DNA of 64,000 nt from Thermocaproicibacter sp002410755 (lineage in GTDB: Bacteria > Bacillota > Clostridia > Oscillospirales > Acutalibacteraceae), in the NCBI GenBank assembly GCA_036839715.1, contig DAITDU010000007.1:1-64000 (forward strand), in the 5' to 3' direction. Under the pieces are notes generated by a model that worked only from the letters and a program-made list of their open reading frames with translations, was not told where the DNA came from and ran no database searches. This document shows, piece after piece, positions 8,057 to 16,111 of this stretch. The first letter of the stretch is position 1. Each line of letters begins with the position of its first letter. The position numbers and the translations under genes were made by a program.

Positions 8057-8117
8057 TCCATTATTCTGCTACTGTGCAATGTAAACGAGAGGAGAAAATA
8101 CACATTATGCTCATAAT
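8057..8117. repeat. Intergenic dyad G abutting the radical SAM stop codon
   Basis: CCATTATTCTGCTA (8058-8071) resembles the left arm of the 9171-9240 dyad. CACATTATGCTCATAAT (8101-8117) directly abuts the stop codon of the radical SAM gene at 8118 and recurs at 122-138 with two changes. It is a degenerate member of the family. Confidence 0.5.
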
Positions 8118-9122
8118 TTAGCTTCGCATAGTACTACAAAATCTCTCATCGGTAACATTATAAGTATCAATATGATTTTCTTCTCTATATCGTTTCTGCC
8201 ACATCCAAAACAAGTCTCGTAGGCGATATAGCTTAGTATTTCTTTTATCGCCGTACATTTCTGCAAGTTGATTAATTGTTGGAATTGTATGATAATAATC
8301 GTCATCAAGCTTTTCAACATATGAAATTATTTCATCACAGGTCATATTTTCAAACATTTCAATATTGTCTTTGCGCAAAGTTATCACTAAAGCTCTTTTG
8401 GTGTATTCAGGAAGTTTCCCGGTTGAAAGCCATTCTTTTTCTGTTTTATATCGTTTGATGTTGATTGTGCTTTTTACTTTATCTGATAACATTTTGTAGC
8501 TTTTTTCCGTTAAGCGTGAATTTTCCATTAAATAACCCCTTCCCCTGTAGTCCGGAAGGGAAGAATGTATATTATTAATATTTGTTATTCGCTCCAATAT
8601 GGTAAAAAGATCGTCAAGCATATCCTTACTTTCTTCTGAAACAACTATCGATGGGGAACAAGTAATTTCATGTTGCGCTGCACTTTCTGCCAGTTGCATC
8701 ATGAATTTGTAATCACCTGTGCGGGCGGCGAACAGATCATGATATTTCTCACTTCCAAAAAAGGTAGTATCTATCATTTTGATTCCAGCCATTTTTAACT
8801 CAGCAACAAATTTGTTGGTTTCAGAGTCACTTCTTATTTTTATTCCATTGCACTGCAAAAAACTTGCCCCTATAAACCCTATTGATTTATTGAAAGAAAT
8901 ATTATCAAACAGCTCAGGGTAATCGGCACAATATGCTATACAATAACCTGGAAGATTTTTCAGTTCTCTTTCTTTTCCCCAGAGGACAAATCTTTCTGCA
9001 ATTCTTTTGCCTCTGTAATATTCAACTCCATCAGCCTTTTTGCATGACTGTAGCAGACAGTATTTACATGCACAATTACATGGAGCACATAAGTTTTGAA
9101 TTTCAATTGAAACTGTCTCCAT
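8118..9122 (-). CDS. Radical SAM protein of unknown function
   Basis: The N-terminus carries LCAPCNCACKYCLLQSC. Cys15, Cys19 and Cys22 form the CxxxCxxC motif that binds the SAM-cleaving [4Fe-4S] cluster. Additional Cys12, Cys17 and Cys27 nearby are unusual. The 334-residue protein has no recognisable SPASM or B12 domain; its last 100 residues are charged and lack a Cys cluster. Possible roles include peptide, cofactor or RNA modification. No precursor peptide, maturase partner or transporter is adjacent. It stands alone, with dyads at both ends (8057-8117 and 9171-9240) and GGAAGGAGAGA before the ATG. Confidence 0.75.
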   Translation of the reverse strand: METVSIEIQNLCAPCNCACKYCLLQSCKKADGVEYYRGKRIAERFVLWGKERELKNLPGYCIAYCADYPELFDNISFNKSIGFIGASFLQCNGIKIRSDSETNKFVAELKMAGIKMIDTTFFGSEKYHDLFAARTGDYKFMMQLAESAAQHEITCSPSIVVSEESKDMLDDLFTILERITNINNIHSSLPDYRGRGYLMENSRLTEKSYKMLSDKVKSTINIKRYKTEKEWLSTGKLPEYTKRALVITLRKDNIEMFENMTCDEIISYVEKLDDDYYHTIPTINQLAEMYGDKRNTKLYRLRDLFWMWQKRYREENHIDTYNVTDERFCSTMRS

Positions 9123-9170
9123 TACAGGTCTCTCCTTCCGATAATATAAACCATCTGAATTTGTGCTGTC

Positions 9171-9240
9171 TGCTCATTATTCCGCTTACATGTAGTAGTT
9201 CCATGATTGACAAACTTTAATTGAACAAACATAATGAGCA
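9171..9240. repeat. Intergenic dyad B, best-preserved member
   Basis: This 70-bp element has perfect 10-bp outer arms TGCTCATTAT (9171-9180) and ATAATGAGCA (9231-9240). The inner left segment TCCGCTTACATGTA is shared with the dyad at 3450-3517. The right arm ends exactly at the stop codon of the DUF3788 gene (9241). On the other side the block ATAATATAAACCATCTGA (9141-9158) precedes the radical SAM gene. Confidence 0.75.
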
Positions 9241-9687
9241 TTATCGAATGGCTCTCTTCTTCGCCTTAATCAGTTCAAAAATATCATTCACCTCATTATT
9301 ATTTATTACTCTGTAATGAATCCAGCCGCCCTGCTTACCACAGGGATAGCGATTCTTCCATAAATCATTTGCCTTTTGTGATAAGTTTGGCAACACCTTT
9401 TCAACAGCCGGTACACAAGAGTCACCGAGTTGGAGTGTTACGGTGAATGCGCCAGATTCAAAGAAAAGATAACACAAGTGACTCGAATGATGACTATATT
9501 TATAGCCCCAGCCATAGTTGTTTCCAAAGGGAAATTTCATTTCTCTTTTTATACTGTAATGGTCTTTTAGATATTGTTCAAGTTGCAATAGGTTATTATA
9601 ACTTTCTGTCCCAAGATATTCTTTGATGAAATTTTCAGAAGGGGGAGCACTTTTATCTAGTAATCGTTCATACAAAATTATCACCAC
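9241..9687 (-). CDS. DUF3788 family protein
   Basis: This small protein of at most 148 residues has the conserved DUF3788 core: EMKFPFGNNYGWGYKYSHHS, LCYLFFESGAFTVTLQLG and a C-terminal GGWIHYRV. The family is widespread in Firmicutes and Bacteroidetes as single genes and has no established function; the fold is likely a YjbR/MmcQ-like alpha/beta domain. The start is uncertain: the frame opens with GTG at 9687, but homologues usually begin at about MYERLLDK, which would be a TTG at 9675 behind GGTGGTGA. It stands alone between two dyad-containing gaps. Confidence 0.75.
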   Translation of the reverse strand: MVIILYERLLDKSAPPSENFIKEYLGTESYNNLLQLEQYLKDHYSIKREMKFPFGNNYGWGYKYSHHSSHLCYLFFESGAFTVTLQLGDSCVPAVEKVLPNLSQKANDLWKNRYPCGKQGGWIHYRVINNNEVNDIFELIKAKKRAIR

Positions 9688-9696
9688 CCAATTATT

Positions 9697-9756
9697 ATCT
9701 AAAAATTCATAAATGGTTTAAACATAATGAGTAGTTCAATCATTCATATAAATTTA
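9697..9756. repeat. Degenerate dyad remnant E
   Basis: AAACATAATGAGTAGTTCA (about 9719-9737) matches the right arm of dyads A and B. A counterpart CCAATTATTATC (9697-9708) is only a weak left arm. It lies between the CPBP gene and the DUF3788 gene, the position expected for this family. Confidence 0.4.
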
Positions 9757-10407
9757 TTATCTTAATAAAACAACTGCTGCAGATACTACACAATATCCGT
9801 TGACAAGCAGATTTACAATAAAGTGCGCAGTAACCGGTATGATAATATTTTTTGTGTGTATGTAAGAAAATGATAGGACAATGCCAATCAAGGCACCCTC
9901 AATAAATCCAAGTATCGATAAAGAATGTTCTAATCCAAACAATATAATGCTAATTAAGGCGGTAATAAAGAGGATCTTTTTTGATTGATTCAGAATAATT
10001 AAAGATTTTCTGAAAAATAATTCTTCTGCCAGAGGCGGCATAATAATCGTCGAAATGGCAAAGGCGGCAAGAGAAAATGCATCATGACATTTCAGGTGTC
10101 CTAATCCTGTGCTCGCATTAGGAAAGAGTATAATAAGAGCTGTTGCCAATCCGAAAGCTAGAGCTAAACCAAGTATGGTAAATAAAATGGCTAACCAGGT
10201 ATGCCTTTCTTTCAAGCTCTGAACTTCGTCTCTGGAAAAGAGCTGCCGTTGTCCCCAAAAGACTAACAGAAGCAATCCAACATAAAAAATCAGATTTGCA
10301 TAAACATTGCTTTGTGTGTCAAATGAGGGAAGAATAAATGGAAGTAAAAAAATCCATGCTACAAACCAGATAAAAGCCGCGACGTTCTTCTTAATGAAAC
10401 AGGCCAT
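9757..10407 (-). CDS. CPBP family intramembrane glutamic endopeptidase
   Basis: This 216-residue polytopic membrane protein has about six to seven hydrophobic segments. It contains the Abi/CPBP signature PLAEELFFRKS (the EExxxR motif), FGLEHSLSI and the terminal HFIVNLLVN, which supply the active-site Glu, Arg and His residues. Members process prenylated or signal proteins, or act as bacteriocin immunity factors; the target here is unknown. The ATG at 10407 with AAGGTGA just upstream is preferred over the TTG that opens the frame at 10425. It is a single gene with a TATAAT box at about 10567-10562 upstream. Confidence 0.85.
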   Translation of the reverse strand: MACFIKKNVAAFIWFVAWIFLLPFILPSFDTQSNVYANLIFYVGLLLLVFWGQRQLFSRDEVQSLKERHTWLAILFTILGLALAFGLATALIILFPNASTGLGHLKCHDAFSLAAFAISTIIMPPLAEELFFRKSLIILNQSKKILFITALISIILFGLEHSLSILGFIEGALIGIVLSFSYIHTKNIIIPVTAHFIVNLLVNGYCVVSAAVVLLR

Positions 10408-10898
10408 TTTGTCACCTTCAATCAAAGGCTCCTAACCGAGACAGCGTATTGTTGTTATGATTCGCTCAAAAATCATGTACTCATTAAACTTCTCATTATT
10501 GCTAAGCCTAAGTGAAAACTCAAGAAAAATGCAGTCTGAGAATCCCATTCCTATTTTCTATATTATACCATTATTTGCCTTCGTTCTAAAGTCTTTCTTC
10601 GTTTCCACACAGTCTGTGCTATAATGTGCAACCTAATAATTGGTAAGTAAGAGCTTCTCGTTTTGCAAATTTCTAATTTTTTTACCATCCAGTAGTAATT
10701 CTTAAGCTTCCAATTAATTCTCAGTTGAGGATCCTTTATGGATAAGGTTATTGCACAAATAGTCGGCTAAACCAGCTATTCAAATAAAATTCGGTTTATT
10801 CTTTCATTTAATATTGCATATAATAGCACAACACTTTCCCAATGTCACGTTAGCGTATCAACAAATTATCAAGGACTTTTTCGTCAAATCCAAAATAT
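10408..10898. other. Gene-free AT-rich spacer
   Basis: No supported gene is present. It contains TTCTCATTATTGCTAAG (10490-10506), a half-dyad resembling the left arm of the array repeats, and a minus-strand TATAAT (10567-10562) with a poor -35 that may serve the CPBP gene. The rest (10570-10898) shows nothing recognisable. Confidence 0.5.
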
Positions 10899-11102
10899 TT
10901 ACATTTTGCTTGCTTCATTCCGCAGCATACGTTTAATCTTGTTACTCATCGTTTCATGGCTTGTTTCACTGAAATGGATTTTTACAATGTAGGTGATTTT
11001 TCCGATCCTTTTTACCAATGCGGGTGATGTATGCTTATCCCGATTTAGGGGTTCAGTGTAATGAACCAAACATGCAGTTTTGCCTTCTTCTTTATACTCA
11101 TA
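10899..11102 (-). pseudogene. TnpW-like mobile-element gene, probably decayed
   Basis: The C-terminal part, LVKRIGKITYIVKIHFSETS then TMSNKIKRMLRNE, matches the short TnpW proteins carried by Tn4451-like and related integrative elements. A good ribosome site (AAAGGAGCC) precedes an ATG at about 11102 that would give MSIKKKAKLH, but that frame stops after 18 residues, while the TnpW core is in another frame. This suggests a frameshift near the N-terminus. The only upstream in-frame ATG (11141) lies inside a terminator hairpin. No recombinase is near, so this looks like the relic of an excised or eroded element. Confidence 0.55.
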
Positions 11103-11120
11103 TTGGCTCCTTTCATTGAA

Positions 11121-11150
11121 AAAGGTCCCGTGCGCATGCACGGGACCTTT
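11121..11150. terminator. Strong hairpin, 13-bp perfect stem
   Basis: AAAGGTCCCGTGC (11121-11133) and its complement (11138-11150) flank a GCAT loop. T-runs occur on both sides, so it could terminate transcription in either direction. It insulates the TnpW relic from the pyrG side. Confidence 0.7.
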
Positions 11151-11315
11151 TAATGGTTATTTTTTAAGATGGGGACAAACAAAAAGTTAGACAAAAAATG
11201 GATGTACTTTTAATTGCTGCATTCATCATTATAACCACGAAAATCTGCTTTTGGCTCTTGGGTACCAGATTTCAGCAGAACCCCATTTTGTCTTGGCGGA
11301 GAGCCTGTCCAAAAA

Positions 11316-12941
11316 CTAATCCAGCTTTAACTGTTCGTTGTGCTTTTTCTGATATTCCTTCGCCGCTGCAACCAAACCCTGAAACAGCGGATGCGGGCGG
11401 TTGGGGCGTGACTTGAACTCCGGGTGGAACTGGGAGCCAAGGAACCATGGGTGCGCTGACAGTTCCATCATCTCAACGATCCGGTCATCCGGAGAACGCC
11501 CGCTAAAAACAATACCTGCCTTTTCAAACTGCTGCCGGTACTCATTGTTGACTTCAAAGCGGTGGCGGTGGCGTTCATAAACCAGCGGCTTCCCATAAAG
11601 TGACGCGGCTTTTGATCCGGGCAAAAGCTTACAGGGATACTTTCCAAGCCTCATCGTACCGCCGAGCTGCTGCACGTTTTTCTGCTCCGGCATCAAATCA
11701 ATTACACAGTGGGTGCTCTGCGGGTCGAATTCGGCGGAATTTGCGTCCGCAAAGCCGAGCACGTTCCGTGCATACTCCACAAGGGCAAGCTGCATGCCCA
11801 GGCAGATGCCCAAAAATGGGACGCCATTGATACGCGCATAATGGATTGCCTCAATCATTCCCTCAATTCCGCGCTGGCCGAAACCACCGGGGACGAGAAT
11901 GCCATCCACATCCGCAAGTGCCTCTGAAACATTGGCGCTGTCAATCTTTTCGGAGTCCACCCATTTAATATTGACTTTGACCTTGTTGCCAAAGCCCCCG
12001 TGTGTCAGGGCTTCCGCAACACTCAGGTATGCGTCGCGCAGTTCAATATATTTTCCGACGATGGCAACCGTCACGCTGTCCGTAAGGGATGTAGCCGTGT
12101 TGACCATTGCAACCCAGTCAGCCAGATCAGGCCCATGGGTGTCAAGGCCGAACCGTTTGCAGACAATTTCATCAAGACGTTCTTCATGGAGGGCAAGCGG
12201 TACAGAGTAAAGCAGCGGAAGGTCAAGGTTCTCAATGACACAGTCTGGCTCCACATTGCAGAACAGCGCAATTTTCTTTTTTATCTCGTCACCGACTTCG
12301 CGCTCGGAGCGCAGGACAATGATATCCGGCTGAATGCCTATGGAGAGGAGTTCCTTTACACTGTGCTGTGTTGGCTTAGACTTGTGTTCATGGGAACAGC
12401 TCAGGTATGGGACAAGCGTAACGTGGATAAAAATGCAGTTTTGGCGGCCAACCTCCGTAGCGAACTGCCGGATTGCTTCGAGGAACGGCTGGCTTTCAAT
12501 GTCGCCGACCGTGCCGCCGACCTCAATGATGGCAACGTCTGCATTTTCTTTCCCCTCATAGATGCGTTCCTTAATCTCGTTTGTAATATGTGGGATAACC
12601 TGTACCGTGCCGCCGCCGTAGTCACCGTTGCGCTCTTTCTGAAGGACGTTCCAGTACACCCGTCCGGAAGTAACGTTGCTGTTCTGAGTCAGGTTCTCGT
12701 CGATAAAGCGCTCATAGTGGCCAAGGTCCAAGTCGGTCTCGGCACCGTCGTCAGTTACAAAGACTTCCCCGTGCTGAAACGGGTTCATAGTACCCGGGTC
12801 TACGTTCAAGTACGGATCAAATTTCTGCATCGTAATGCGCAGGCCGCGCGCTTTCAGCAGCCTGCCAAGGGAAGCCGCAGTGATCCCCTTTCCCAAGCCG
12901 GAAACCACTCCGCCTGTGACAAAAATAAATTTGCATGACAT
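11316..12941 (-). CDS. pyrG: CTP synthase
   Basis: It converts UTP to CTP with ATP and glutamine in the cytoplasm. The 541 residues match the usual length. The N-terminal synthase domain begins KFIFVTGGVVSGLGKGI, with the nucleotide-binding loop and regulatory CTP/UTP site. The C-terminal class I glutaminase has VPGGFGQRGIEG, the nucleophile Cys in GICLGMQLA, and SQFHPEF. It is monocistronic with its own promoter (13031-13002) and TGGAGG shortly before the ATG. No attenuator-like structure is evident in the short leader. It marks the start of the GC-richer core region. Confidence 0.98.
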   Translation of the reverse strand: MSCKFIFVTGGVVSGLGKGITAASLGRLLKARGLRITMQKFDPYLNVDPGTMNPFQHGEVFVTDDGAETDLDLGHYERFIDENLTQNSNVTSGRVYWNVLQKERNGDYGGGTVQVIPHITNEIKERIYEGKENADVAIIEVGGTVGDIESQPFLEAIRQFATEVGRQNCIFIHVTLVPYLSCSHEHKSKPTQHSVKELLSIGIQPDIIVLRSEREVGDEIKKKIALFCNVEPDCVIENLDLPLLYSVPLALHEERLDEIVCKRFGLDTHGPDLADWVAMVNTATSLTDSVTVAIVGKYIELRDAYLSVAEALTHGGFGNKVKVNIKWVDSEKIDSANVSEALADVDGILVPGGFGQRGIEGMIEAIHYARINGVPFLGICLGMQLALVEYARNVLGFADANSAEFDPQSTHCVIDLMPEQKNVQQLGGTMRLGKYPCKLLPGSKAASLYGKPLVYERHRHRFEVNNEYRQQFEKAGIVFSGRSPDDRIVEMMELSAHPWFLGSQFHPEFKSRPNRPHPLFQGLVAAAKEYQKKHNEQLKLD

Positions 12942-13001
12942 AATTTTAACGGTCCTCCATCCTCATACAGTCAGTAATCCTCAGCAAAACACACAAGGCT
13001 T

Positions 13002-13031
13002 ATTATACCGTTCTGCATCCGAAATTGTCAA
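13002..13031 (-). promoter_or_regulatory. pyrG promoter
   Basis: TTGACA (13031-13026) and TATAAT (13007-13002) on the minus strand are separated by 18 bp, about 60 bp before the pyrG start. Confidence 0.75.
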
Positions 13032-13058
13032 GCAAAGGCACTTCCTGCCACAGGCACA

Positions 13059-13859
13059 TTATCCCTGATACTTCTGAATCTCAGCCTTAATAATTTTGAC
13101 ATCCGACAGAGGTTTTGACTCAGAGTCAACCAGAACAGATGCGATTTTGTCAACAGTATCCATCCCTTCATAGACCTGCCCAAAGACCGTATGGCCATTC
13201 CCGGAAAGGTTATAGTAGCCATCCAAATACGGACTGCCACCTGTTTTTTCATAAAGCGCGCGGTACTCCTTTGTGGCTTTGTCCATGTTGAGCCATGTTG
13301 TGCCAAATGACTTTGCAAAATCATCAGATGTCATTTTAGATTCTTTGTAATAGGAATAGGCTTCTTCAAATTGATCCCAGCCGGAAAAGGTATCCTTTCC
13401 GGCTTGATCGATAAAGAACTGGCTACCGTTTGTATTCTTCCCGAAGTTTGCCATTGCAACCGCACCGCGGATATTGACAAGGTTTGAATTGAATTCATCT
13501 TCAAACGTTTTGTTCCAGATGCTTTTGCCGCCTGTCCCCGTTCCGGTCGGATCACCAGTTTGAACCATAAAGTTCTTGATGACACGGTGGAAAATCAGGC
13601 CGTTGTAATAGCCCTTCTGGATAAGGCCCTTAAAATTCTGGACAGCTTTTGGCGCTTCATCCGGAAACAGGCGTATTTTCACAGTCCCCACGCTGGTCGT
13701 AAGAACGGCGACTTCTTCCCCTGAAACCGGTTTTTCCAACTGGTAACCGAGTTTTTCCCCATTCCCCGACTGGCTTTTGCCAGAACAGGCAAAAATGCCA
13801 AATGCCAGTACAGCAGCGGCACATATTACCAAGGCCCGTTTTCCTGTTTTTTTTCTCAC
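13059..13859 (-). CDS. Cyclophilin-type peptidyl-prolyl isomerase, lipoprotein
   Basis: This 266-residue cyclophilin is predicted to catalyse proline cis-trans isomerisation outside the membrane. I choose the GTG at 13859 because GGGGAGG lies about 8 bp upstream and a lipoprotein signal follows at once: RKKTGKR, a hydrophobic stretch and the lipobox FGIFACSG. Cyclophilin motifs are FHRVIKNFMVQTGDPTGTGT, GAVAMANFGKNTNGSQFFI and GHTVFGQVYEGMD. An insertion of about 60 residues between the last two (SYYKESK to YNLSGN) is longer than in minimal cyclophilins. It is probably cell-surface anchored and helps fold secreted proteins. Confidence 0.92.
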   Translation of the reverse strand: MRKKTGKRALVICAAAVLAFGIFACSGKSQSGNGEKLGYQLEKPVSGEEVAVLTTSVGTVKIRLFPDEAPKAVQNFKGLIQKGYYNGLIFHRVIKNFMVQTGDPTGTGTGGKSIWNKTFEDEFNSNLVNIRGAVAMANFGKNTNGSQFFIDQAGKDTFSGWDQFEEAYSYYKESKMTSDDFAKSFGTTWLNMDKATKEYRALYEKTGGSPYLDGYYNLSGNGHTVFGQVYEGMDTVDKIASVLVDSESKPLSDVKIIKAEIQKYQG

Positions 13860-13994
13860 TGAAGTTTCCTCCCCGCAGTCCAAGACATATTCCATTATTA
13901 TTGTATAATACAAGCCTTCCGGAATCAAGTGCAAAACTTCAGTCTTCCGGCAAAGTCCGGCTCCTCTGTCCCACGCCATTTTTTCGCTGGCCCC

Positions 13995-14023
13995 TTTAAA
14001 GTTCCTCGGCGTTGGACTATAAT
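13995..14023 (+). promoter_or_regulatory. Probable promoter of the hprK gene series
   Basis: TTTAAA (13995-14000) and TATAAT (14018-14023) are 17 bp apart, 46 bp before hprK. The -35 is weak. Confidence 0.5.
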
Positions 14024-14069
14024 TAGTTATAATATTTTGGAAATATGGAAACGGGGAAGGAGAATCATA

Positions 14070-15038
14070 ATGGCTAAGACAACGTATACTGTTGCACTTT
14101 CAAAAGTGATTAAGGAGCTGTCTCTCAATACAGTCAGCATGCCGGAAAACCCGGATAGAATTCTTATTTCTTCGACGGATGTAAACCGTCCCGGTCTTGA
14201 GCTAAACGGTTTTTTTGACTATTATGACAAAGATCGGATTATTGTCCTCGGCAATGCGGAGACGGCCTTTTTAAATTCAATTTCTTCGGAACGGCGGCTA
14301 AATGCTTTAAATCAGATTTTTTCCAAAAGGCCGCCGGCCGTCATCATTGCACGGGACCTGAAGCCCCTGCCTGAGCTGCTACAGGCGACAAAGGAAAATG
14401 GTGTGCCGCTGCTCTCAACCTCAGAAACGACTTCGAGCCTTGTTGCGCGTCTGGTCTCCTTTATGAACGTAGAGCTTGCCCCGCGCATCACACGGCACGG
14501 TGTGCTGGTCGAAGTCTACGGCGAAGGCATTCTCCTTGTAGGTGACAGCGGCGTAGGCAAAAGCGAAACCGCCATTGAGCTTATTAAGCGCGGACATCGC
14601 CTGATTGCAGATGACGCTGTTGTCATCCGCCGTGTCTCGGCAATCAGCCTTGTTGGGGAAGCACCGGAAAACATCAGGCATTTCATCGAGCTGCGCGGCA
14701 TAGGAATCATCAATGCACGCCGCATCTTCGGCATGGGCGCAGTCAAAATGACTGAAAAGATCGACCTTGTCATTGACCTGGAGCTTTGGGACAACCAGAA
14801 GACATACGACCGCATGGGAATTGATAATGAATACACAGAAATTCTCGGTATTAAGGTTCCCATGCTGACAATCCCTGTAAAGCCCGGAAGAAACCTTGCC
14901 GTAATAATTGAAGTTGCTGCCATGAATAACCGCCAGAAAAAGATGGGCTATAATGCAGCTCAGGAACTGCTGAAAAATCTTGGCATGGACTCTCCTTCTG
15001 CACCGGTGGAAGAGCATGAAGTCAAACTGAACTTCTAA
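14070..15038 (+). CDS. hprK: HPr kinase/phosphorylase
   Basis: This bifunctional enzyme phosphorylates and dephosphorylates Ser46 of the PTS protein HPr and so controls carbon catabolite repression. The 322 residues have an N-terminal regulatory domain and a C-terminal kinase domain with Walker A LLVGDSGVGKSETAIEL and the family signature ELRGIGIINARRIFGMGAV. The start at 14070 has GGGAAGGAG eight bases upstream; the frame is open further upstream but lacks homology there. It begins the hprK-murB-rapZ-whiA-dnaE series typical of Clostridia. HPr itself is not in the window. Confidence 0.97.
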   Translation: MAKTTYTVALSKVIKELSLNTVSMPENPDRILISSTDVNRPGLELNGFFDYYDKDRIIVLGNAETAFLNSISSERRLNALNQIFSKRPPAVIIARDLKPLPELLQATKENGVPLLSTSETTSSLVARLVSFMNVELAPRITRHGVLVEVYGEGILLVGDSGVGKSETAIELIKRGHRLIADDAVVIRRVSAISLVGEAPENIRHFIELRGIGIINARRIFGMGAVKMTEKIDLVIDLELWDNQKTYDRMGIDNEYTEILGIKVPMLTIPVKPGRNLAVIIEVAAMNNRQKKMGYNAAQELLKNLGMDSPSAPVEEHEVKLNF

Positions 15039-15188
15039 ATCAGGGCAGCGCTTTCCTCTCTGTTTGTGAGAGACATAAACCGACCGTATTCCCCGGAATG
15101 CCGGAAAGCACATTTCCGACTGCTTTTCTTACTCGCCGAAACAATGCACCATAGCATCCCCATAGCTAGAAAAGGAGGAAATCTCCCC

Positions 15189-16097
15189 ATGAATGGAATA
15201 GAAATCCTAAGCGAAACCGCACGTTTGCTTGGCTGTGAAGTCCGCCGGGACGAACCAATGAGCCGACATACAACTTTCCGCATCGGCGGCCCGGCGGAAC
15301 TTTTTTTAACCGCACCGGATTTGCCTGCCCTAAAAGGTATCTGCCAGAAAGCCGCCGAAACCGGAATCCCCATTCTCCCGCTCGGCAACGGTTCCAACCT
15401 TCTGGTTTCCGACGCAGGAATCCACGGCGCTGTCGTTACGCTTGGCAGCGTTTTCCGGAAAATTTCGCTGGTTTCAGAGACTTCCATCCTCTGCGGCACA
15501 GCCGCGTCGATTGCTTCCCTGTGCGATTTTGCAAAAAGCCAGTCCCTGACCGGGGCTGAATTTGCCTGGGGGATTCCCGGCTCCATGGGAGGTGCCGTAT
15601 TTATGAATGCCGGCGCCTATGGGCACTGTGTTTCGGAAATTATCTCTTTCTGCTCCCATATTACAAAAGATGGGAAAGAAGGGACTCTGAGCGGCAGCGG
15701 GCTTGATTTTGGCTACCGGCACAGCGCATACTCTTCAGGCGGGTTCATCATCACTGCCGTCCGCGTAGAGCTGAAGCATGGGGTTCAAGCAGAAATTGCA
15801 GCCCAAATGGATGAGATTTATACACGTCGCAAGGCAAAACAGCCACTGGACCTGCCAAGTGCAGGCAGCGTGTTCAAACGGCCAAAAGGGCATTACGCAG
15901 GGATGCTCATCGAGCAGTGCGGCCTGAAAGGCAGGCGCGTCGGCGGCGCTGCAGTCAGCGAAAAGCACGCCGGATTTATCGTGAACCTCGGCGGGGCAAC
16001 CTGCGCGGATGTGGAAAAGCTGATTGCTGTAATTCAGGAAACTGTTCTGCGGGAAACCGGCGTTACACTGGAGTGTGAAGTGAGGAAGGCAGGCTGA
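15189..16097 (+). CDS. murB: UDP-N-acetylenolpyruvoylglucosamine reductase
   Basis: This FAD-dependent cytoplasmic enzyme reduces the enolpyruvyl group to give UDP-MurNAc in peptidoglycan synthesis. It has 302 residues. The FAD-binding part contains RHTTFRIGGPAELF, NGSNLLVSDAGIHG and WGIPGSMGGAVFMNAGAYG. The catalytic serine lies in SAGSVFKRP and the terminal AGFIVNLGGA is conserved. The loop with an extra Tyr seen in type I enzymes is absent, suggesting the type II form found in Gram-positives. The start follows AAAGGAGG. It is 150 bp after hprK and 14 bp before rapZ. Confidence 0.97.
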   Translation: MNGIEILSETARLLGCEVRRDEPMSRHTTFRIGGPAELFLTAPDLPALKGICQKAAETGIPILPLGNGSNLLVSDAGIHGAVVTLGSVFRKISLVSETSILCGTAASIASLCDFAKSQSLTGAEFAWGIPGSMGGAVFMNAGAYGHCVSEIISFCSHITKDGKEGTLSGSGLDFGYRHSAYSSGGFIITAVRVELKHGVQAEIAAQMDEIYTRRKAKQPLDLPSAGSVFKRPKGHYAGMLIEQCGLKGRRVGGAAVSEKHAGFIVNLGGATCADVEKLIAVIQETVLRETGVTLECEVRKAG

Positions 16098-16111
16098 CAA
16101 GGAAAAATCCA

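Noticed and set aside
11165..11198. Possible IS terminal repeat (GGGGACAAACAAAAAGTTAG)
   Set aside because: Resembles some IS ends, but no partner end, transposase or target duplication is visible.
12000..12938. Long open frame antisense to pyrG (312 codons)
   Set aside because: No ribosome site or family match; it mirrors the codon bias of pyrG, which is certain on the other strand.
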